A model generated the notes under the pieces. It did not search any database. It was given only the letters and a program-made list of their open reading frames with translations, and was not told where the DNA came from. This document shows, piece by piece, positions 41,041 to 52,805 of a DNA stretch of 64,000 nucleotides (its first letter is position 1; the number at the start of each line of letters is the position of its first letter). Position numbers and translations under genes: made by a program. This stretch comes from Pseudomonas sp. RIT623 (GTDB taxonomy: Bacteria > Pseudomonadota > Gammaproteobacteria > Pseudomonadales > Pseudomonadaceae): NCBI RefSeq assembly GCF_004519305.1, contig NZ_SOZA01000013.1:1-64000 (forward strand), given 5' to 3'.

Positions 41041-43146
41041 TTAGACGCCCGATGCCTTGGCAGCGGCAACATCCTTGATCGACAGCTTGATACGGCCGCG
41101 GTTGTCCACGTCCAGTACCAGCACTTCGACTTCCTGGCCTTCCTTCAGCACGTCGGTGACTTTCTCGACGCGAGCATCGCTCAGCATGGAGATGTGCACC
41201 AGGCCGTCCTTGCCCGGCAGGATGTTGACGAAAGCACCGAAATCGACGATGCGCTCGACCTTGCCGACGTAGATCTTGCCGATTTCGGCCTCGGCGGTGA
41301 TGCCCAGGATGCGCTGCTTGGCAGCATCTGCCGCTTCCTTGGTCTCGCCGAAGATCTTGATCGAACCGTCGTCTTCGATGTCGATCGAGGCCTTGGTCTC
41401 TTCGCAGATGGCGCGGATGGTGGCGCCGCCTTTGCCGATGACGTCACGGATCTTGTCGGTGTCGATCTTCATCGCGATCATGGTCGGGGCGTTGGCCGAC
41501 AGCTCGGTACGCGATTCGCCGATGATCTGGTTCATCTGGCCGAGGATGTTCAGGCGCGCTTCCAGGGCCTGGCCCAGGGCGATTTCCATGATCTCTTCGG
41601 TGATGCCGTTGATCTTGATGTCCATCTGCAGCGCGGTAACGCCCTTGGCGGTACCAGCTACCTTGAAGTCCATGTCGCCCAGGTGGTCTTCGTCACCGAG
41701 GATGTCGGTCAGGACGGCGAACTTGTCACCTTCCTTGACCAGGCCCATGGCGATACCGGCAACCGGAGCTTTCATCGGTACACCGGCGTCCATCAGGGCC
41801 AGCGAAGCGCCGCAGACCGAAGCCATGGAGCTGGAGCCGTTGGATTCGGTGATTTCCGAGACCACGCGGATGGTGTACGGGAACACGTCGGCGGCCGGCA
41901 GCATGGCCTGGACCGAACGGCGGGCCAGACGGCCGTGGCCGATTTCACGACGACCAGCACCGCCCATGCGACCACACTCGCCCACCGAGAACGGCGGGAA
42001 GTTGTAGTGCAGCATGAAGGGGTCTTTCTTCTCGCCTTCGAGGGTATCCAGCAGCTGGGCGTCACGGGCGGTACCCAGGGTCGCGACGACCAGGGCCTGG
42101 GTTTCGCCACGGGTGAACAGGGCCGAACCGTGGGTCTTGGGCAGAACGCCGACTTCGATGTTCAGCGGACGCACGGTCTTGGTGTCACGACCGTCGATAC
42201 GCGGCTTGCCGTTGACGATGTTTTCGCGAACGGTGCGGTATTCGATTTCGCCGAAGATGTCTTTGACTTCACCAGCCGATGGCTGGCCTTCCTCGCCGGA
42301 GAACTTGGCAACGGCCTGGTCGCGCAGTTCGCCCAGGCGCGCGTAGCGGTCGGCCTTGACGGTGATGGTGTAGCCCTGCGACACCGCTTCACCGAACTCG
42401 GCGCGGATGGCGTTGAACAGCTCGGTGTTGGCAACGGCAGGTTTCCAGTCCCAGGTCGGCTTGGCGGCTTCGGCAGCCAGCTCCTTGACCGCCTTGATGA
42501 CGGCCTGGAATTCGTCGTGGGCGAACAGGACGGCGCCCAGCATCTGGTCTTCGGTCAGCTCTTGGGCTTCCGATTCAACCATCAGTACGGCGGATTCGGT
42601 ACCGGCGACGACCATGTCCAGGCTCGAGGCAGCCAGTTGCTCGTAGGTCGGGTTCAGCAGGTAGCCGGTGCTTTCGTGGAAGGCGACGCGGGCAGCGCCG
42701 ATCGGGCCTTCGAACGGAATGCCGGAGATGGCCAGGGCAGCCGAGGTACCGATCATCGCAGCGATGTCCGGATCGGTCTTCTTGCTGGTGGAGACGACGG
42801 TGCAGACAACCTGCACTTCGTTCATGAAGCCTTCTGGGAACAGCGGGCGGATCGGACGGTCGATCAGACGCGAGGTCAGGGTTTCCTTCTCGGAAGGACG
42901 GCCTTCACGCTTGAAGAAACCACCAGGGATCTTGCCGGCGGCGTAGGTTTTTTCCTGGTAGTGCACGGACAGCGGGAAGAAGCCCTTGCCCGGGTCGGCT
43001 TGCTTGGCACCGACCACGGTCACCAGCACGGTGACATCGTTGTCGACGGTGACCAGCACGGCGCCGGTGGCCTGACGGGCAATGCGGCCCGTTTCGAGAG
43101 TAACGGTCGATTGACCGAACTGGAACGTCTTGATTACCGGGTTCAC
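41041..43146 (-). CDS. pnp: Polyribonucleotide nucleotidyltransferase (PNPase)
   Basis: The 701-residue protein starts at GTG ([11 protein letters not shown]) behind AGGAAA. Two RNase PH domains are joined by a helical region, then come a KH domain ([15 protein letters not shown], about 565-580) and a C-terminal S1 domain ([21 protein letters not shown]). It degrades RNA 3' to 5' by phosphorolysis in the degradosome. It follows rpsO by 248 bp. Confidence 0.97.
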   Translation of the reverse strand: MNPVIKTFQFGQSTVTLETGRIARQATGAVLVTVDNDVTVLVTVVGAKQADPGKGFFPLSVHYQEKTYAAGKIPGGFFKREGRPSEKETLTSRLIDRPIRPLFPEGFMNEVQVVCTVVSTSKKTDPDIAAMIGTSAALAISGIPFEGPIGAARVAFHESTGYLLNPTYEQLAASSLDMVVAGTESAVLMVESEAQELTEDQMLGAVLFAHDEFQAVIKAVKELAAEAAKPTWDWKPAVANTELFNAIRAEFGEAVSQGYTITVKADRYARLGELRDQAVAKFSGEEGQPSAGEVKDIFGEIEYRTVRENIVNGKPRIDGRDTKTVRPLNIEVGVLPKTHGSALFTRGETQALVVATLGTARDAQLLDTLEGEKKDPFMLHYNFPPFSVGECGRMGGAGRREIGHGRLARRSVQAMLPAADVFPYTIRVVSEITESNGSSSMASVCGASLALMDAGVPMKAPVAGIAMGLVKEGDKFAVLTDILGDEDHLGDMDFKVAGTAKGVTALQMDIKINGITEEIMEIALGQALEARLNILGQMNQIIGESRTELSANAPTMIAMKIDTDKIRDVIGKGGATIRAICEETKASIDIEDDGSIKIFGETKEAADAAKQRILGITAEAEIGKIYVGKVERIVDFGAFVNILPGKDGLVHISMLSDARVEKVTDVLKEGQEVEVLVLDVDNRGRIKLSIKDVAAAKASGV

Positions 43147-43326
43147 GGTTTCCTACCTTTTTCAGTGGCTCTTGGGGGAACTGGTTCTTGCGAATTCTTG
43201 GGCAGCACGGGGAATCGGCCCCATCGACCGTCCAGATACAACACGAGGCTGGGAGCCTGGCGCCGGGCGGATGAACCGCTCGGCAGACCAGGCTGCCAAC
43301 CTCGCAGATCGCGCGGCGTGTCCAAC

Positions 43327-43351
43327 GGCAGGGCTGCCAGGCAGCCTTGCC
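43327..43351 (-). other. Hairpin in the rpsO-pnp spacer
   Basis: GGCAGGGCTGC and GCAGCCTTGCC form a stem of 11 bp with one G-T pair and a 3-nt loop, about 45 bp after the rpsO stop on the transcript. It may be a weak terminator or a processing hairpin like the one that limits pnp in enterobacteria. The rest of the 248-bp spacer shows nothing certain. Confidence 0.45.
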
Positions 43352-43394
43352 GAGGAATGCGACACGCCATGCAACACCACTGGCCAGGCCGCTA

Positions 43395-43664
43395 TTAGCG
43401 ACGCAGGCCCAGGCGACCGATCAGGGCGCTGTAACGAGTGGTGTCCTTGCCCTTCAGGTAGTCCAGCAGCTTACGACGCTGGTTGACCATACGGATCAGA
43501 CCACGACGGGAGTGGTGGTCTTTTTCGTTGGCCTTGAAGTGGCCTTGCAGCTTGTTGATGTTGAAGGTCAGCAGAGCAACCTGTACTTCCGGGCTACCGG
43601 TGTCGCCGGCGGCTTGCTGATAGTCTGCAACGATCTGGGCTTTTTCTTCGACGCTGAGGGCCAT
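43395..43664 (-). CDS. rpsO: 30S ribosomal protein S15
   Basis: The 89-residue protein has the S15 core ([21 protein letters not shown] and [22 protein letters not shown]). It binds 16S rRNA at the three-way junction and can regulate its own mRNA. AGGAGA precedes the ATG. The order truB-rpsO-pnp is conserved. Confidence 0.98.
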   Translation of the reverse strand: MALSVEEKAQIVADYQQAAGDTGSPEVQVALLTFNINKLQGHFKANEKDHHSRRGLIRMVNQRRKLLDYLKGKDTTRYSALIGRLGLRR

Positions 43665-43813
43665 TTGGCTTCTCCTGATAAACGGATCCCGCGAACGGTC
43701 TCCAATAGGCCAGGGACAAGTCCCCGTATTAATAAGAAGAGGTGTGACCGTGCCTAATAACAGCCACCCTCGAGTCCGCCGGTTTCAGCCGAAGCCTGCA
43801 CCGATGGTTCCGG

Positions 43814-44731
43814 TCATTCCGACCGAATCAGTCGACGCGGCGCAATGCGCCCGTCCTCGCTCACCTCACCGATACCGATGAAGCGGGCGTTGTGATCCTG
43901 CACCCGGACCATGCCGAACTGTGGCGCATCCGGGGCGCGTACCGCCTGACCATGCAGCCAGTAGAACGCGCTGTGCTCGGAAAGCACCACCAGGGGCCAA
44001 TCCTGCAGGCCGCTGTCCGAGGGCATCAGGAAGCGATCGAGCGCTTCGTTGCCACCTTCGGCGTGGGCCTGTTCGAGTTCCTCGAGCGTCACGGTCTGTG
44101 CCAGCGCGAAGGGCCCGGCCTGGGTCCGGCGCAGTTCGGCAACGTAGGCACCACAACCCAACGCCTCACCGATATCCTCCACCAGGGTGCGGATATAGGT
44201 GCCTTTGCTGCAACCAACCGACAGGCGCGCACGGGTGCCTTCGCACTCGAGCAACTCCAGGCGGCCAATAGTAACAGAACGCGCCTCGCGCTCCACTACC
44301 TCTCCTGCACGCGCCAGTTTGTACAACGGCTGGCCATCGCGCTTGAGAGCCGAGTACATCGGCGGTACCTGCTTGATTTCGCCACGAAAACGCGGAATCA
44401 CCGCTTCGATGTCGGCACGACCAACGGTCACCTCACGGGTTTGCAGCACTTCGCCTTCGGCATCCGCCGTGGTCGTAGTCTGCCCCATCTGCATGACCGT
44501 TTCGTAGCCCTTGTCGGAATCGAGCAAGTACTGGGAGAACTTGGTCGCCTCGCCGAAGCACAGCGGCAGCACGCCGCTGGCCAAGGGGTCGAGGCTGCCG
44601 GTGTGGCCGGCCTTCTCGGCATTGAGCAGCCAACGGACTTTCTGCAGGGCGGCGTTGGAGGTGAACCCCAGCGGCTTGTCGAGCAGGATGATGCCACTGA
44701 CGTTGCGGCGGATACGTTTGACCTGGGCCAC
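43814..44731 (-). CDS. truB: tRNA pseudouridine(55) synthase
   Basis: The 305-residue enzyme has the catalytic Asp48 in [16 protein letters not shown] and [19 protein letters not shown] motif II ([16 protein letters not shown]), with a C-terminal PUA-like tail. It makes pseudouridine 55 in the T loop of tRNAs. GTG start with AAGGAG ahead, three bases after the rbfA stop. Confidence 0.97.
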   Translation of the reverse strand: MAQVKRIRRNVSGIILLDKPLGFTSNAALQKVRWLLNAEKAGHTGSLDPLASGVLPLCFGEATKFSQYLLDSDKGYETVMQMGQTTTTADAEGEVLQTREVTVGRADIEAVIPRFRGEIKQVPPMYSALKRDGQPLYKLARAGEVVEREARSVTIGRLELLECEGTRARLSVGCSKGTYIRTLVEDIGEALGCGAYVAELRRTQAGPFALAQTVTLEELEQAHAEGGNEALDRFLMPSDSGLQDWPLVVLSEHSAFYWLHGQAVRAPDAPQFGMVRVQDHNARFIGIGEVSEDGRIAPRRLIRSE

Positions 44732-44734
44732 CGC

Positions 44735-45133
44735 TTACTCCTTGGTGTCCGGCTCGTCGGCATCCTTGTGCAGGCGGTCTTCTGCCACCGCACGTTCGAT
44801 CAGCGCCGACAGGTGGACACCACGGCTGACGCTCTCATCGAAGTGGAAATGCAGCTGTGGCACGCTGCGCAACTGCATGACGCGGCCAAGGTGCAGGCGC
44901 AGGAAGCTCGCGGCGCTGTTGAGGGCCTTGAGGGTCTGCGGCACGGCGTCGGTACCGTCCTGGCCCATCACGGTGATGTACACCTTGGCGTGGCCCAGGT
45001 CACGGCTGACGTCGACGGCGGTGATGGTCACCAGGCCGACGCGCGGGTCTTTGACTTCGCGGCGGATCAGCTCGGCCAGCTCACGCTGCATCTGATCACC
45101 GATACGTTGGGTACGGCTGTATTCTTTTGCCAT
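44735..45133 (-). CDS. rbfA: Ribosome-binding factor A
   Basis: The 132-residue protein has the KH-like RbfA fold ([25 protein letters not shown] and [14 protein letters not shown]). It helps mature the 30S subunit, including 16S 5' processing and cold adaptation. The C-terminal DEPDTKE tail is acidic. Confidence 0.97.
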   Translation of the reverse strand: MAKEYSRTQRIGDQMQRELAELIRREVKDPRVGLVTITAVDVSRDLGHAKVYITVMGQDGTDAVPQTLKALNSAASFLRLHLGRVMQLRSVPQLHFHFDESVSRGVHLSALIERAVAEDRLHKDADEPDTKE

Positions 45134-45162
45134 TCTTGCTACCTGTATCTTAAAGCGGCAAA

Positions 45163-45193
45163 CGCCCGGTCAAGCGAAAAGCCTGACCGGGCG
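45163..45193 (-). terminator. Hairpin between infB and rbfA
   Basis: CGCCCGGTCA and TGACCGGGCG form a perfect 10-bp stem with an 11-nt loop; only a short T run (TTT) follows. It may attenuate or process the mRNA rather than stop it, since rbfA-truB-rpsO-pnp follow. Confidence 0.55.
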
Positions 45194-45250
45194 CTACCTT
45201 CAGAGGTGCCGGCGACCGCCCTGGGGCGGGGCCTGCACCACGCTCGGCCC

Positions 45251-47791
45251 TTACAGGGTACGAGCCACCTGGACTTTCTCGAAGACTTCGATCTTGTCGC
45301 CGACCTTGACGTCGTTGTAGCTCTTGACGCCAATACCGCACTCCATGCCGTTACGCACTTCGGCGGCGTCGTCCTTGAAGCGACGCAGCGATTCCAGCTC
45401 GCCTTCGAAGATCACCACGTCGTCGCGCAATACGCGGATCGGACGGTTACGGTACACGGTACCCTCGATGACCATACAGCCAGCGATGGCGCCGAACTTC
45501 GGCGAACGGAATACATCACGCACTTCGGCGACACCCAGGATGTTCTCGCGAACATCGCTGCCGAGCATGCCGGTCAGGGCCTTCTTGACGTCTTCGATGA
45601 TGTCGTAGATCACGTTGTAGTAACGCATATCCAGACCTTCCTGCTCGACGATCTTGCGCGCGCCGGCATCGGCACGCACGTTGAAGCCGAACAGTACTGC
45701 ATTCGAAGCCAGCGCCAGGTTGGCGTCGCTTTCGGTGATACCACCAACGCCGCCACCGATGACGCGCACCTGAACTTCGTCGTTGCCCAGGCCGCCGAGC
45801 GAGCCTTGCAGCGCCTCGAGCGAACCGCGCACGTCGGTCTTGAGGACGATGTTGAGGGTCTTCTTCTCTTCCTGCCCCATGGTCTCGAAGATGTTTTCCA
45901 GCTTGCCGGCGTGAGCACGGGCCAGCTTGACCTCACGGAACTTGCCTTGACGGAACAGCGCCACTTCACGCGCTTTCTTCTCGTCGGCAACCACCGACAT
46001 CTCTTCACCAGCATCCGGGGTGCCATCCAGGCCGAGGATCTCGACCGGAATCGACGGGCCAGCTTCCTTCACAGGCTTGCCGTTCTCGTCGAGCATGGCG
46101 CGCACGCGGCCATAGTTGGAGCCGACCAGGACCATGTCGCCCTGACGCAGGGTACCGTCCTGAACCAGGATGGTCGCCACCGGGCCACGGCCCTTGTCCA
46201 GACGCGACTCGACCACCACGCCACGACCTGGAGCGGTCGGGGTGGCCTTGAGTTCGAGGATCTCGGCCTGCAGCAGGACAGCTTCGAGCAACTCGTCGAC
46301 ACCGGTACCCATCTTCGCCGAAACCTTGACGAACGGCGTGTCACCACCCCATTCCTCGGAGGTCACGCCTTCGACGGACAGCTCGTTACGGATGCGATCG
46401 AGGTCTGCACCTGGCTTGTCGATCTTGTTCACGGCTACCACCAGCGGTACGCCAGCTGCCTTGGCATGCTGCACGGCTTCGCGGGTCTGCGGCATCACGC
46501 CGTCGTCCGCCGCCACCACCAGGATGACGATGTCGGTGGCCTTGGCACCACGGGCACGCATCTGGGTAAACGCAGCGTGGCCTGGGGTGTCGAGGAAGGT
46601 GACCATGCCACGGTCGGTTTCGACGTGGTAGGCACCGATGTGCTGGGTGATACCACCGGCTTCGCCAGCGGCCACCTTGGCACGACGGATGTAGTCGAGC
46701 AGCGAGGTCTTGCCGTGGTCGACGTGGCCCATGACGGTCACGACCGGCGCACGCGAGGTGGTCTCGCCTTCGAACTTCAGCGATTCGGCCAGGGAGTCTT
46801 CCAGGGCGGTGTCGCTGACCAGGGTGACCTTGTGGCCCAGCTCTTCGGCGACCAGCTGCGCGGTCTCCTGGTCGAGCACCTGGTTGATGGTGACCGGGGT
46901 GCCCAGCTTGAACATGAACTTGACGACTTCAGCGGCCTTGACCGACATCTGTTGCGCCAGTTCCGAGACGGTGATGGTCTCGCCGATGGTCACGTCACGA
47001 ATGACCGGACCAGTCGGGCTCTGGAAGCCATGCGCATTACGCTTCTTGCCCTTGCCCTTGCCACCGCGACCACGACGGAAGCCATCGCTTTCTTCGTCGG
47101 TGGTACGGGGCGCGGCGCGAGGGGTCGGAGCCTTTTCCTTCTCCTTGACCTTGACCTTGACCGACATGCGCGGCGCATCGCCACGGCCGGCAGCCGCTGG
47201 GCCACCACCGCGACGATCGTCATCACGGGTACGGCTTTCGTTGCGACGGGTCTCGTCTTTCTTGCGCTCGGCAGCACGCGCGGCGGCGTCTTCGGACACC
47301 GGCGCATTGGCCACTACCGGGGCAGCGACAGGGGCAGGTTCAGCCTTGGGCGCAGGTGCCGCAGCCGGGGCTTCGGCGGCCTGACGGCGAGCTTGCTCCT
47401 CGTTGCGCTGGCGCACTTCGGCCTCGACCTTCTCGCGCGCGGCGTTTTCAGCGGCGCGGCGCTCTTCCTGCTCACGCTTCTGCTCAGCCTGGATCTCTTC
47501 CGGGCTGCGCTGCACGAAGACTTTCTTCTTGCGTACTTCTACGCTGATGCTCTTGCTACCGGCGACACGCAGAGTGCTGGTGGTCTTGCGCTGCAAGGTG
47601 ATCTTGCGCGGCTCTTCCGCCTTGCTCTTGTGGCTGCTCTTCAAATGGGTCAGCAGGGTCTGCTTCTCATTATCGGTCACTACCTGACCGGCGTCGGTGT
47701 GCGGCAGACCTGCCTCACGCATCTGCTGCAGCAGGCGCTCTACCGGTGCCTCGACCTCTTGGGCCAGTTCTTTCACCGTGACTTGCGTCAT
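45251..47791 (-). CDS. infB: Translation initiation factor IF-2
   Basis: The 846-residue protein has an N-terminal IF2N fold, a long charged Ala/Glu/Arg-rich linker (about 95-250), a second IF2N near 270-320, then the GTPase with G1 GHVDHGKT (355-362), DTPGHAAF and NKIDK. The C-terminal fMet-tRNA binding domain completes it. It places initiator tRNA on the 30S subunit; the initiator tRNA gene is 2 kb upstream in the same block. The linker is longer and more repetitive than in many species but usual for the genus. Confidence 0.97.
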   Translation of the reverse strand: MTQVTVKELAQEVEAPVERLLQQMREAGLPHTDAGQVVTDNEKQTLLTHLKSSHKSKAEEPRKITLQRKTTSTLRVAGSKSISVEVRKKKVFVQRSPEEIQAEQKREQEERRAAENAAREKVEAEVRQRNEEQARRQAAEAPAAAPAPKAEPAPVAAPVVANAPVSEDAAARAAERKKDETRRNESRTRDDDRRGGGPAAAGRGDAPRMSVKVKVKEKEKAPTPRAAPRTTDEESDGFRRGRGGKGKGKKRNAHGFQSPTGPVIRDVTIGETITVSELAQQMSVKAAEVVKFMFKLGTPVTINQVLDQETAQLVAEELGHKVTLVSDTALEDSLAESLKFEGETTSRAPVVTVMGHVDHGKTSLLDYIRRAKVAAGEAGGITQHIGAYHVETDRGMVTFLDTPGHAAFTQMRARGAKATDIVILVVAADDGVMPQTREAVQHAKAAGVPLVVAVNKIDKPGADLDRIRNELSVEGVTSEEWGGDTPFVKVSAKMGTGVDELLEAVLLQAEILELKATPTAPGRGVVVESRLDKGRGPVATILVQDGTLRQGDMVLVGSNYGRVRAMLDENGKPVKEAGPSIPVEILGLDGTPDAGEEMSVVADEKKAREVALFRQGKFREVKLARAHAGKLENIFETMGQEEKKTLNIVLKTDVRGSLEALQGSLGGLGNDEVQVRVIGGGVGGITESDANLALASNAVLFGFNVRADAGARKIVEQEGLDMRYYNVIYDIIEDVKKALTGMLGSDVRENILGVAEVRDVFRSPKFGAIAGCMVIEGTVYRNRPIRVLRDDVVIFEGELESLRRFKDDAAEVRNGMECGIGVKSYNDVKVGDKIEVFEKVQVARTL

Positions 47792-47818
47792 GCACTTCTC
47801 TCCTCAGGCCGCGCCTAA

Positions 47819-49300
47819 TTACTCGAACCAGTGGGCTCGGGCGGCCATGATCAACTTGCCGGCACGCTCTTCGTCGATGCCGTCGATGTCGAGCAGGTCG
47901 TCAATCGACTGCTCGGCCAGGTCTTCGCGGTTAACCACGCCGCGCACCGCCAGTTCCGCCGCCAGGTCCTTGTCCATGCCCTCGAGGGAGAGCAGGTCTT
48001 CGGCCGGATGGGCGTCTGCCAGTTTTTCTTCGGTAGCGATGGCTTTGGTCAACAAACGGTCCTTGGCACGAGCGCGCAGCTCATTGACGATGTCCTCGTC
48101 AAAGCCATCGATGTTGAGCATTTCTTCCAACGGTACGTAAGCAATTTCTTCGAGGCTGGTGAAGCCTTCGTCGACCAGCACCTGTGCCAGCTCTTCGTCG
48201 ACTTCCAGTTCCTCGATGAAGTTACGCAGGATGTCGCCTGTCTCAGCCTGTTGCTTGGCCTGGATGTCCTTCTCGGTCATCACGTTCAGGGTCCATGCAG
48301 TCAGCTGGCTGGCCAGACGGACGTTCTGGCCGCCACGTCCGATGGCCTGGGCCAGGTTGTCCTCGGCCACGGCGATGTCCATCGCATGGGCATCTTCATC
48401 AACGATGATCGCGGCAACCTCTGCCGGCGACATGGCGTTGATGACGAACTGCGCCGGGTTCTCGTCCCACAGGACGATATCCACACGCTCGCCACCCAGC
48501 TCGCCGGATACGGCCTGGACGCGCGAACCGCGCATGCCGATGCAGGCACCTTGCGGGTCGATGCGCTTGTCCTTGGAGCGGACGGCGATCTTGGCACGCG
48601 AACCCGGATCACGGGAGGCGGCCATGACTTCGATGAGGCCTTCGGCGATTTCCGGCACTTCGATGCGGAACAGCTCGATCAGCATCTGCGGCGCAGTGCG
48701 CGACAGGATCAGCTGTGGGCCGCGGTTCTCGGTACGGATTTCCTTGAGCAGCGCGCGCAGGCGCACGCCGACCCGGAAGGTCTCACGGGGAATGATGTCT
48801 TCGCGGGCCAGCAACGCCTCGGCGTTGTTGCCCAGGTCGACGATGACGTTGTCGCGGGTGACTTTCTTCACGGTGCCGGAGATGATCTCGCCGACACGCT
48901 CGCGGTAGGCGTCGACCACCTGGGCGCGCTCGGCCTCGCGGACCTTCTGCACGATGACCTGCTTGGCGGTCTGGGCGGCGATGCGGCCGAATTCGATCGA
49001 CTCGATCTTCTCTTCGATCACGTCACCGACCTTGGCGTCCGGGTGCGTGTCCTGGATCTTTTCCAGCCAGGTCTCGATCGCCGGATCGTCCAGGTCGTTT
49101 TCGTCGACCACGGTCCAGCGGCGGAAGGTCTCGTAGCTACCGGTGTGGCGGTTGATTTCCACACGCAGGTCGACTTCGTCCTCAAAACGTTTTTTGGTTG
49201 CAGTGGCCAAGGCCACTTCCAGCGCTTCGAAAATGACGCCTGGCGGTACACCTTTCTCGTTGGATACCGATTCAACAACCAGCAGTACTTCTTTGCTCAT
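47819..49300 (-). CDS. nusA: Transcription termination/antitermination protein NusA
   Basis: The 493-residue protein has an N-terminal RNA polymerase-binding domain ([19 protein letters not shown]), S1 (about 135-200), two KH domains (including [20 protein letters not shown] and [12 protein letters not shown]), then two acidic repeats that form the alpha-binding C-terminus. It acts in pausing, termination and antitermination. ATG 49300 follows GAGGCG. Confidence 0.97.
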   Translation of the reverse strand: MSKEVLLVVESVSNEKGVPPGVIFEALEVALATATKKRFEDEVDLRVEINRHTGSYETFRRWTVVDENDLDDPAIETWLEKIQDTHPDAKVGDVIEEKIESIEFGRIAAQTAKQVIVQKVREAERAQVVDAYRERVGEIISGTVKKVTRDNVIVDLGNNAEALLAREDIIPRETFRVGVRLRALLKEIRTENRGPQLILSRTAPQMLIELFRIEVPEIAEGLIEVMAASRDPGSRAKIAVRSKDKRIDPQGACIGMRGSRVQAVSGELGGERVDIVLWDENPAQFVINAMSPAEVAAIIVDEDAHAMDIAVAEDNLAQAIGRGGQNVRLASQLTAWTLNVMTEKDIQAKQQAETGDILRNFIEELEVDEELAQVLVDEGFTSLEEIAYVPLEEMLNIDGFDEDIVNELRARAKDRLLTKAIATEEKLADAHPAEDLLSLEGMDKDLAAELAVRGVVNREDLAEQSIDDLLDIDGIDEERAGKLIMAARAHWFE

Positions 49301-49359
49301 CGTACGCCTCGCCTTGCGCAAGCCATTGGCCCCGGAACATCCGCCGGGCCCGGCACGTC

Positions 49360-49818
49360 TCAGTCAAAACTGGGAATAATATTGGCCTTGTCGATCGAGT
49401 CGATCGGCAGCAGGAACTCCTGGTTGTCCACCTGGACCACCACATCCTGCTCCTCCACACCACGGAGAAGGCCCTGGAAGTTACGACGACCCTCGAAGGG
49501 TGAACGCAGCTTGATCTTCACTTGTTCGCCGGCATGCGAGGCAAACTGTTCCAGAGTGAACAGTGGGCGATCCATGCCAGGCGAAGAAACTTCGAGGGTG
49601 TATTCACTGCTGATCGGATCTTCCACGTCGAGAATGGCGCTGGCCTGACGGCTGACCGCTTCGCAGTCCTCCACCAGGATGCCGCCATCCTTGTCGATGT
49701 AGATGCGCAGTACCGAATGCTTACCCTGGGAAACGTATTCGATCCCCCAGCACTGATAGCCCAGACCCTCGACCACCGGGGCCAACAAGGCCTGCAACTG
49801 TTCTAGCTTGCTCGACAC
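49360..49818 (-). CDS. rimP: Ribosome maturation factor RimP
   Basis: The 152-residue protein has two domains, with [29 protein letters not shown] and the family signature [13 protein letters not shown]. It aids 30S assembly. GTG 49818 with GAGGGGG five bases ahead is the best start; an ATG at 49833 is also open. It heads rimP-nusA-infB. Confidence 0.95.
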   Translation of the reverse strand: MSSKLEQLQALLAPVVEGLGYQCWGIEYVSQGKHSVLRIYIDKDGGILVEDCEAVSRQASAILDVEDPISSEYTLEVSSPGMDRPLFTLEQFASHAGEQVKIKLRSPFEGRRNFQGLLRGVEEQDVVVQVDNQEFLLPIDSIDKANIIPSFD

Positions 49819-49846
49819 CTGAACCCCCTCGTGCATGCTGTGCAAA

Positions 49847-49869
49847 TAAAAAATGGGCGAAGCGCCCAT
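49847..49869 (-). terminator. Intrinsic terminator or attenuator just before rimP
   Basis: ATGGGCG and CGCCCAT (49853-49859 and 49863-49869) form a stem followed on the minus strand by TTTTTTA. It lies in the leader of rimP-nusA-infB, downstream of tRNA-fMet, so it may set how much tRNA transcription continues into the operon. Confidence 0.75.
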
Positions 49870-49877
49870 CCCTGAAA

Positions 49878-49897
49878 GCGCCGTTGGACAACGGCGC
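49878..49897 (-). other. Second hairpin in the rimP leader
   Basis: GCGCCGTT and AACGGCGC form a perfect 8-bp stem with a GGAC loop. It has no T tail and lies between the two terminator-like hairpins. Confidence 0.6.
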
Positions 49898-49915
49898 CGA
49901 AAACTGTCGGCTAGC

Positions 49916-49937
49916 AAAAAGCCCCTGAAAAGGGGCT
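49916..49937 (-). terminator. Terminator-like hairpin just after tRNA-fMet
   Basis: AGCCCC and GGGGCT enclose a 6-nt loop, followed on the minus strand by TTTTT, 11 bp after the tRNA CCA end. It could release the mature tRNA transcript. Confidence 0.7.
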
Positions 49938-49947
49938 CTGCTGAAGC

Positions 49948-50024
<77 letters not shown>

Positions 50025-50091
50025 ACAAAGCTGGGGCGAAAGTATAAGACCGAACCCTGTGCAGGGTCAATCCAACCTCCACCTGCAAGAA

Positions 50092-50109
50092 AGCCCGCTA
50101 AAGCGGGCT
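50092..50109 (-). terminator. Hairpin between tRNA-Leu and tRNA-fMet
   Basis: AGCCCGC and GCGGGCT form a 7-bp stem with a four-base loop, followed by TTTC and TT on the minus strand. It may separate the two tRNA transcripts. Confidence 0.6.
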
Positions 50110-50122
50110 CTCATGCTTCAAT

Positions 50123-50208
50123 TGGTACCGAGAAGGGGACTCGAACCCCTACACCCTATGGGCACAACCACCTCAAGGTTGCGTGTCTACCAATTCCACC
50201 ACCTCGGC
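50123..50208 (-). tRNA. tRNA-Leu (GAG anticodon)
   Basis: The 86-nt gene has a long variable arm as a class II tRNA, starts GCCGAGGTGGTGGAATTGG, has anticodon loop CTTGAGG and ends with encoded CCA. It reads CTC/CTT codons. It lies between secG and tRNA-fMet. Confidence 0.95.
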
Positions 50209-50229
50209 AATACTACTTCTTGAAACCCG

Positions 50230-50622
50230 TTACTGCTGCTCTTTGGCCGGAGGAGGTACGTCACCAGTGTTGGTGGTTTCGCTCTTCTGCTGCTGGAGCA
50301 CCGGTACATCATCATTGACTGCCGGCTTTGACTCTTTGACTTCCAGCACTGCTGGATCTGGCAGACCAGCTTGAGTCAGCTGGTGAGCCTGCTGCTTGGC
50401 GAAGTATCCTAACCCAAGTGCAGTCAAAAAGAAAGTGGCAGCAAGTATAGCAGTAACTTTACTCAAAAAGGTAGCGGAACCTTGGCTTCCGAACACAGTA
50501 TTTGAAGCACCTGCGCCGAAAGATGCACCTGCTTCCGCACCTTTACCCTGTTGCAACAGCACCATAACTACCAGTGACAGCGCCGCCAACAGATGAAAAA
50601 CAACTACGACTGTTTCCAGCAT
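50230..50622 (-). CDS. secG: Preprotein translocase subunit SecG
   Basis: The 130-residue protein has two membrane helices (about 4-22 and 54-72) around the conserved [24 protein letters not shown] loop region, then an acidic Pro/Gln-rich tail. It aids SecYEG protein export. Its AGGAAA ribosome site lies in the end of tpiA, four bases from the tpiA stop, so the two are coupled. This tpiA-secG-tRNA order is also found in other gamma-proteobacteria. Confidence 0.96.
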   Translation of the reverse strand: MLETVVVVFHLLAALSLVVMVLLQQGKGAEAGASFGAGASNTVFGSQGSATFLSKVTAILAATFFLTALGLGYFAKQQAHQLTQAGLPDPAVLEVKESKPAVNDDVPVLQQQKSETTNTGDVPPPAKEQQ

Positions 50623-50626
50623 TTGT

Positions 50627-51382
50627 TCAGTTTCCTGCGGCGCGACAAATTGCACCGAATTCGTCTGCGTTCAGGGAAGCTCCACCAATGAGCCCCCCAT
50701 CGATATCCGGCATGCCGAACAGTTCGGCCGCATTGGCCGCCTTCACGCTGCCGCCGTAGAGAAGCTGCACACCTTCTGCAACTTCGGCGTCCTTCGCCGC
50801 CAACTGCTTGCGGATGGCTGCATGCACATCCTGAGCTTGCTGTGGCGAGGCCGTCAAACCAGTACCGATGGCCCAAACAGGCTCATAGGCAATAACTGCA
50901 TTGGCGAAAGCCTTGATACCGAACACATCGATAACACTGCTTAGTTGACGCCCTACAACTTCAAGCGTCTCGCCGGCTTCGCGCTCTGCGAGAGTTTCCC
51001 CTATACAGAGCACTGGCGTCAAACCACTTTGCTGCGCCGCTGCAAACTTTTGATTCAGCACTTCGTCACTTTCGCCAATAACCTGGCGACGCTCGGAGTG
51101 CCCAACCAGCACATACTTGCAACCGACTTCAGCCAACTGACTCGGGGCAACTTCGCCGGTCAGTGCGCCTTGTTCAGGCAGTACCGCAGAATTCTGTGCG
51201 CCTACGCTGATTCCTTTGCCTTCCAGGCCATCGATCACTTGATTGATGAACAAGGACGGTGGAAACACCGCGACTTCCACACCGCTTGGCAGGGACAGAT
51301 TGCCCAAGCCCTGGGTCAGCTCTACGACGCTAGCGCGGGTACCGTGCATCTTCCAGTTACCAGCTACCATGGGGCGACGCAT
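50627..51382 (-). CDS. tpiA: Triosephosphate isomerase
   Basis: The 251-residue TIM barrel has NWKMHG (K in the active site), catalytic His in VGHSERR, catalytic Glu in [11 protein letters not shown] and the phosphate loop YGGSVK. It interconverts dihydroxyacetone phosphate and glyceraldehyde-3-phosphate. Confidence 0.97.
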   Translation of the reverse strand: MRRPMVAGNWKMHGTRASVVELTQGLGNLSLPSGVEVAVFPPSLFINQVIDGLEGKGISVGAQNSAVLPEQGALTGEVAPSQLAEVGCKYVLVGHSERRQVIGESDEVLNQKFAAAQQSGLTPVLCIGETLAEREAGETLEVVGRQLSSVIDVFGIKAFANAVIAYEPVWAIGTGLTASPQQAQDVHAAIRKQLAAKDAEVAEGVQLLYGGSVKAANAAELFGMPDIDGGLIGGASLNADEFGAICRAAGN

Positions 51383-51448
51383 GCTTTACCTCGTCGGTCA
51401 AAGTGGGCGCAGATCTTACCCAACCCGATCTGCGCTGGCAAGCCTCTT

Positions 51449-52789
51449 TCAGGCACAAACTTCCTCGACCAGCTTGGCCAGGGCTTCGGCATGGCCGCGC
51501 ACCTGGCTTTCGTCGTCACCCTCGACCATCACCCGCACCAACGGCTCGGTGCCAGACTTGCGCAACAGCACGCGCCCGCGCCCGGCCATGGCTTCGGTGG
51601 CCTTGGCGCTAGCCTCCTTGACCAGGGGGTTTTCCAGCGGATCGTCCTTGCCCGCGGCAAAGCGCACATTGATCAGTACCTGCGGGCACTTGCGCACCGC
51701 TTGGCGCGCCTGGGCCAGGTTCTCGCCGCGACGCTTGAGCGCCATCAGCACCTGCAGCGCGGCGATGATCGCATCACCGGTCGTGGTGTGGCTGGCGCAG
51801 ACGACGTGGCCAGAGTTCTCGCCGCCCAGCAGCCAGTCGCGCTCGAGCAGCTCGGCCATGACATAGCGGTCACCGACCTTGGCGCGCACGAACGGGATAT
51901 CCAGCTCCTTGAACGCCAACTCCAGGCCCAGGTTGCTCATCAGCGTGCCAACCACGCCACCCTGGAGCTTACCGCGCTCTTGCATGTCGCGACCGATGAT
52001 GAACAGCAGTTCGTCACCATCGACGATGGCGCCGGTGTGGTCGACCATCAGCACCCGGTCGCCGTCACCATCGAAGGCGATGCCCATGTCGGCGTGACCG
52101 ACCAGCACCGCCGCCTGCAACGACTCGATATGGGTCGAGCCACAGCCTTCGTTGATGTTCAGGCCGTCCGGCGCCGCGTGCAACACCGTTACCTCGGCAC
52201 CCAACTCGCGGAACACGCTCGGCGCCACCTTGTAGGTGGCGCCATGGGCGCAATCGACGACGATCTTCAGCCCTTCGAAGCTGGTGCTGCTGGGCACGCT
52301 GCTCTTGCAGAACTCGATATAGCGTCCGGCCGCGTCATTGATGCGCGAAACCTTGCCCAGCTTGCTCGACTCGACCACGGTCATCGGCTGATCGAGCAGT
52401 TCCTCGATCATCAGTTCGACTTCGTCCGGCAGCTTGGTGCCGGCGCCGGAGAAGAACTTGATGCCGTTATCGTCGTGCGGGTTGTGCGAAGCACTGATGA
52501 CGATGCCGGCTTCGGCGTGGAAGGTGCGGGTCAGGTAGGCGATGGCCGGGGTCGGCATCGGCCCAAGCAGCATCACATCGGCGCCGGCCGCGGAAAGCCC
52601 GGCCTCCAGCGCGGATTCGAACATGTAGCCGGAGATTCGCGTGTCCTTGCCCACCAGCACACGGCAGTTACCCTGCTTGCGGAAGGCCATGCCCGCGGCC
52701 CAGCCGAGCTTCAGCATGAAGTCGGGGGTAATCGGGAATTGGCCGACGCGACCACGGATACCATCGGTGCCAAAGTATTTTCTGCTCAT
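51449..52789 (-). CDS. glmM: Phosphoglucosamine mutase
   Basis: The 446-residue enzyme has the phosphoserine loop [12 protein letters not shown] (Ser101), metal loop [11 protein letters not shown] and substrate loop near GENSGH, with the C-terminal [12 protein letters not shown] phosphate site. It makes glucosamine-1-phosphate for UDP-GlcNAc and peptidoglycan. It is downstream of folP by 16 bp, the conserved ftsH-folP-glmM order. Confidence 0.97.
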   Translation of the reverse strand: MSRKYFGTDGIRGRVGQFPITPDFMLKLGWAAGMAFRKQGNCRVLVGKDTRISGYMFESALEAGLSAAGADVMLLGPMPTPAIAYLTRTFHAEAGIVISASHNPHDDNGIKFFSGAGTKLPDEVELMIEELLDQPMTVVESSKLGKVSRINDAAGRYIEFCKSSVPSSTSFEGLKIVVDCAHGATYKVAPSVFRELGAEVTVLHAAPDGLNINEGCGSTHIESLQAAVLVGHADMGIAFDGDGDRVLMVDHTGAIVDGDELLFIIGRDMQERGKLQGGVVGTLMSNLGLELAFKELDIPFVRAKVGDRYVMAELLERDWLLGGENSGHVVCASHTTTGDAIIAALQVLMALKRRGENLAQARQAVRKCPQVLINVRFAAGKDDPLENPLVKEASAKATEAMAGRGRVLLRKSGTEPLVRVMVEGDDESQVRGHAEALAKLVEEVCA

Positions 52790-52805
52790 AGTGACTCCAA
52801 TGTTC

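Noticed and set aside
43892..47818. A 1308-codon plus-strand open frame opposite truB, rbfA and infB
   Set aside because: It has no recognisable domain and is a mirror of the third-position bias of the real genes on the minus strand.
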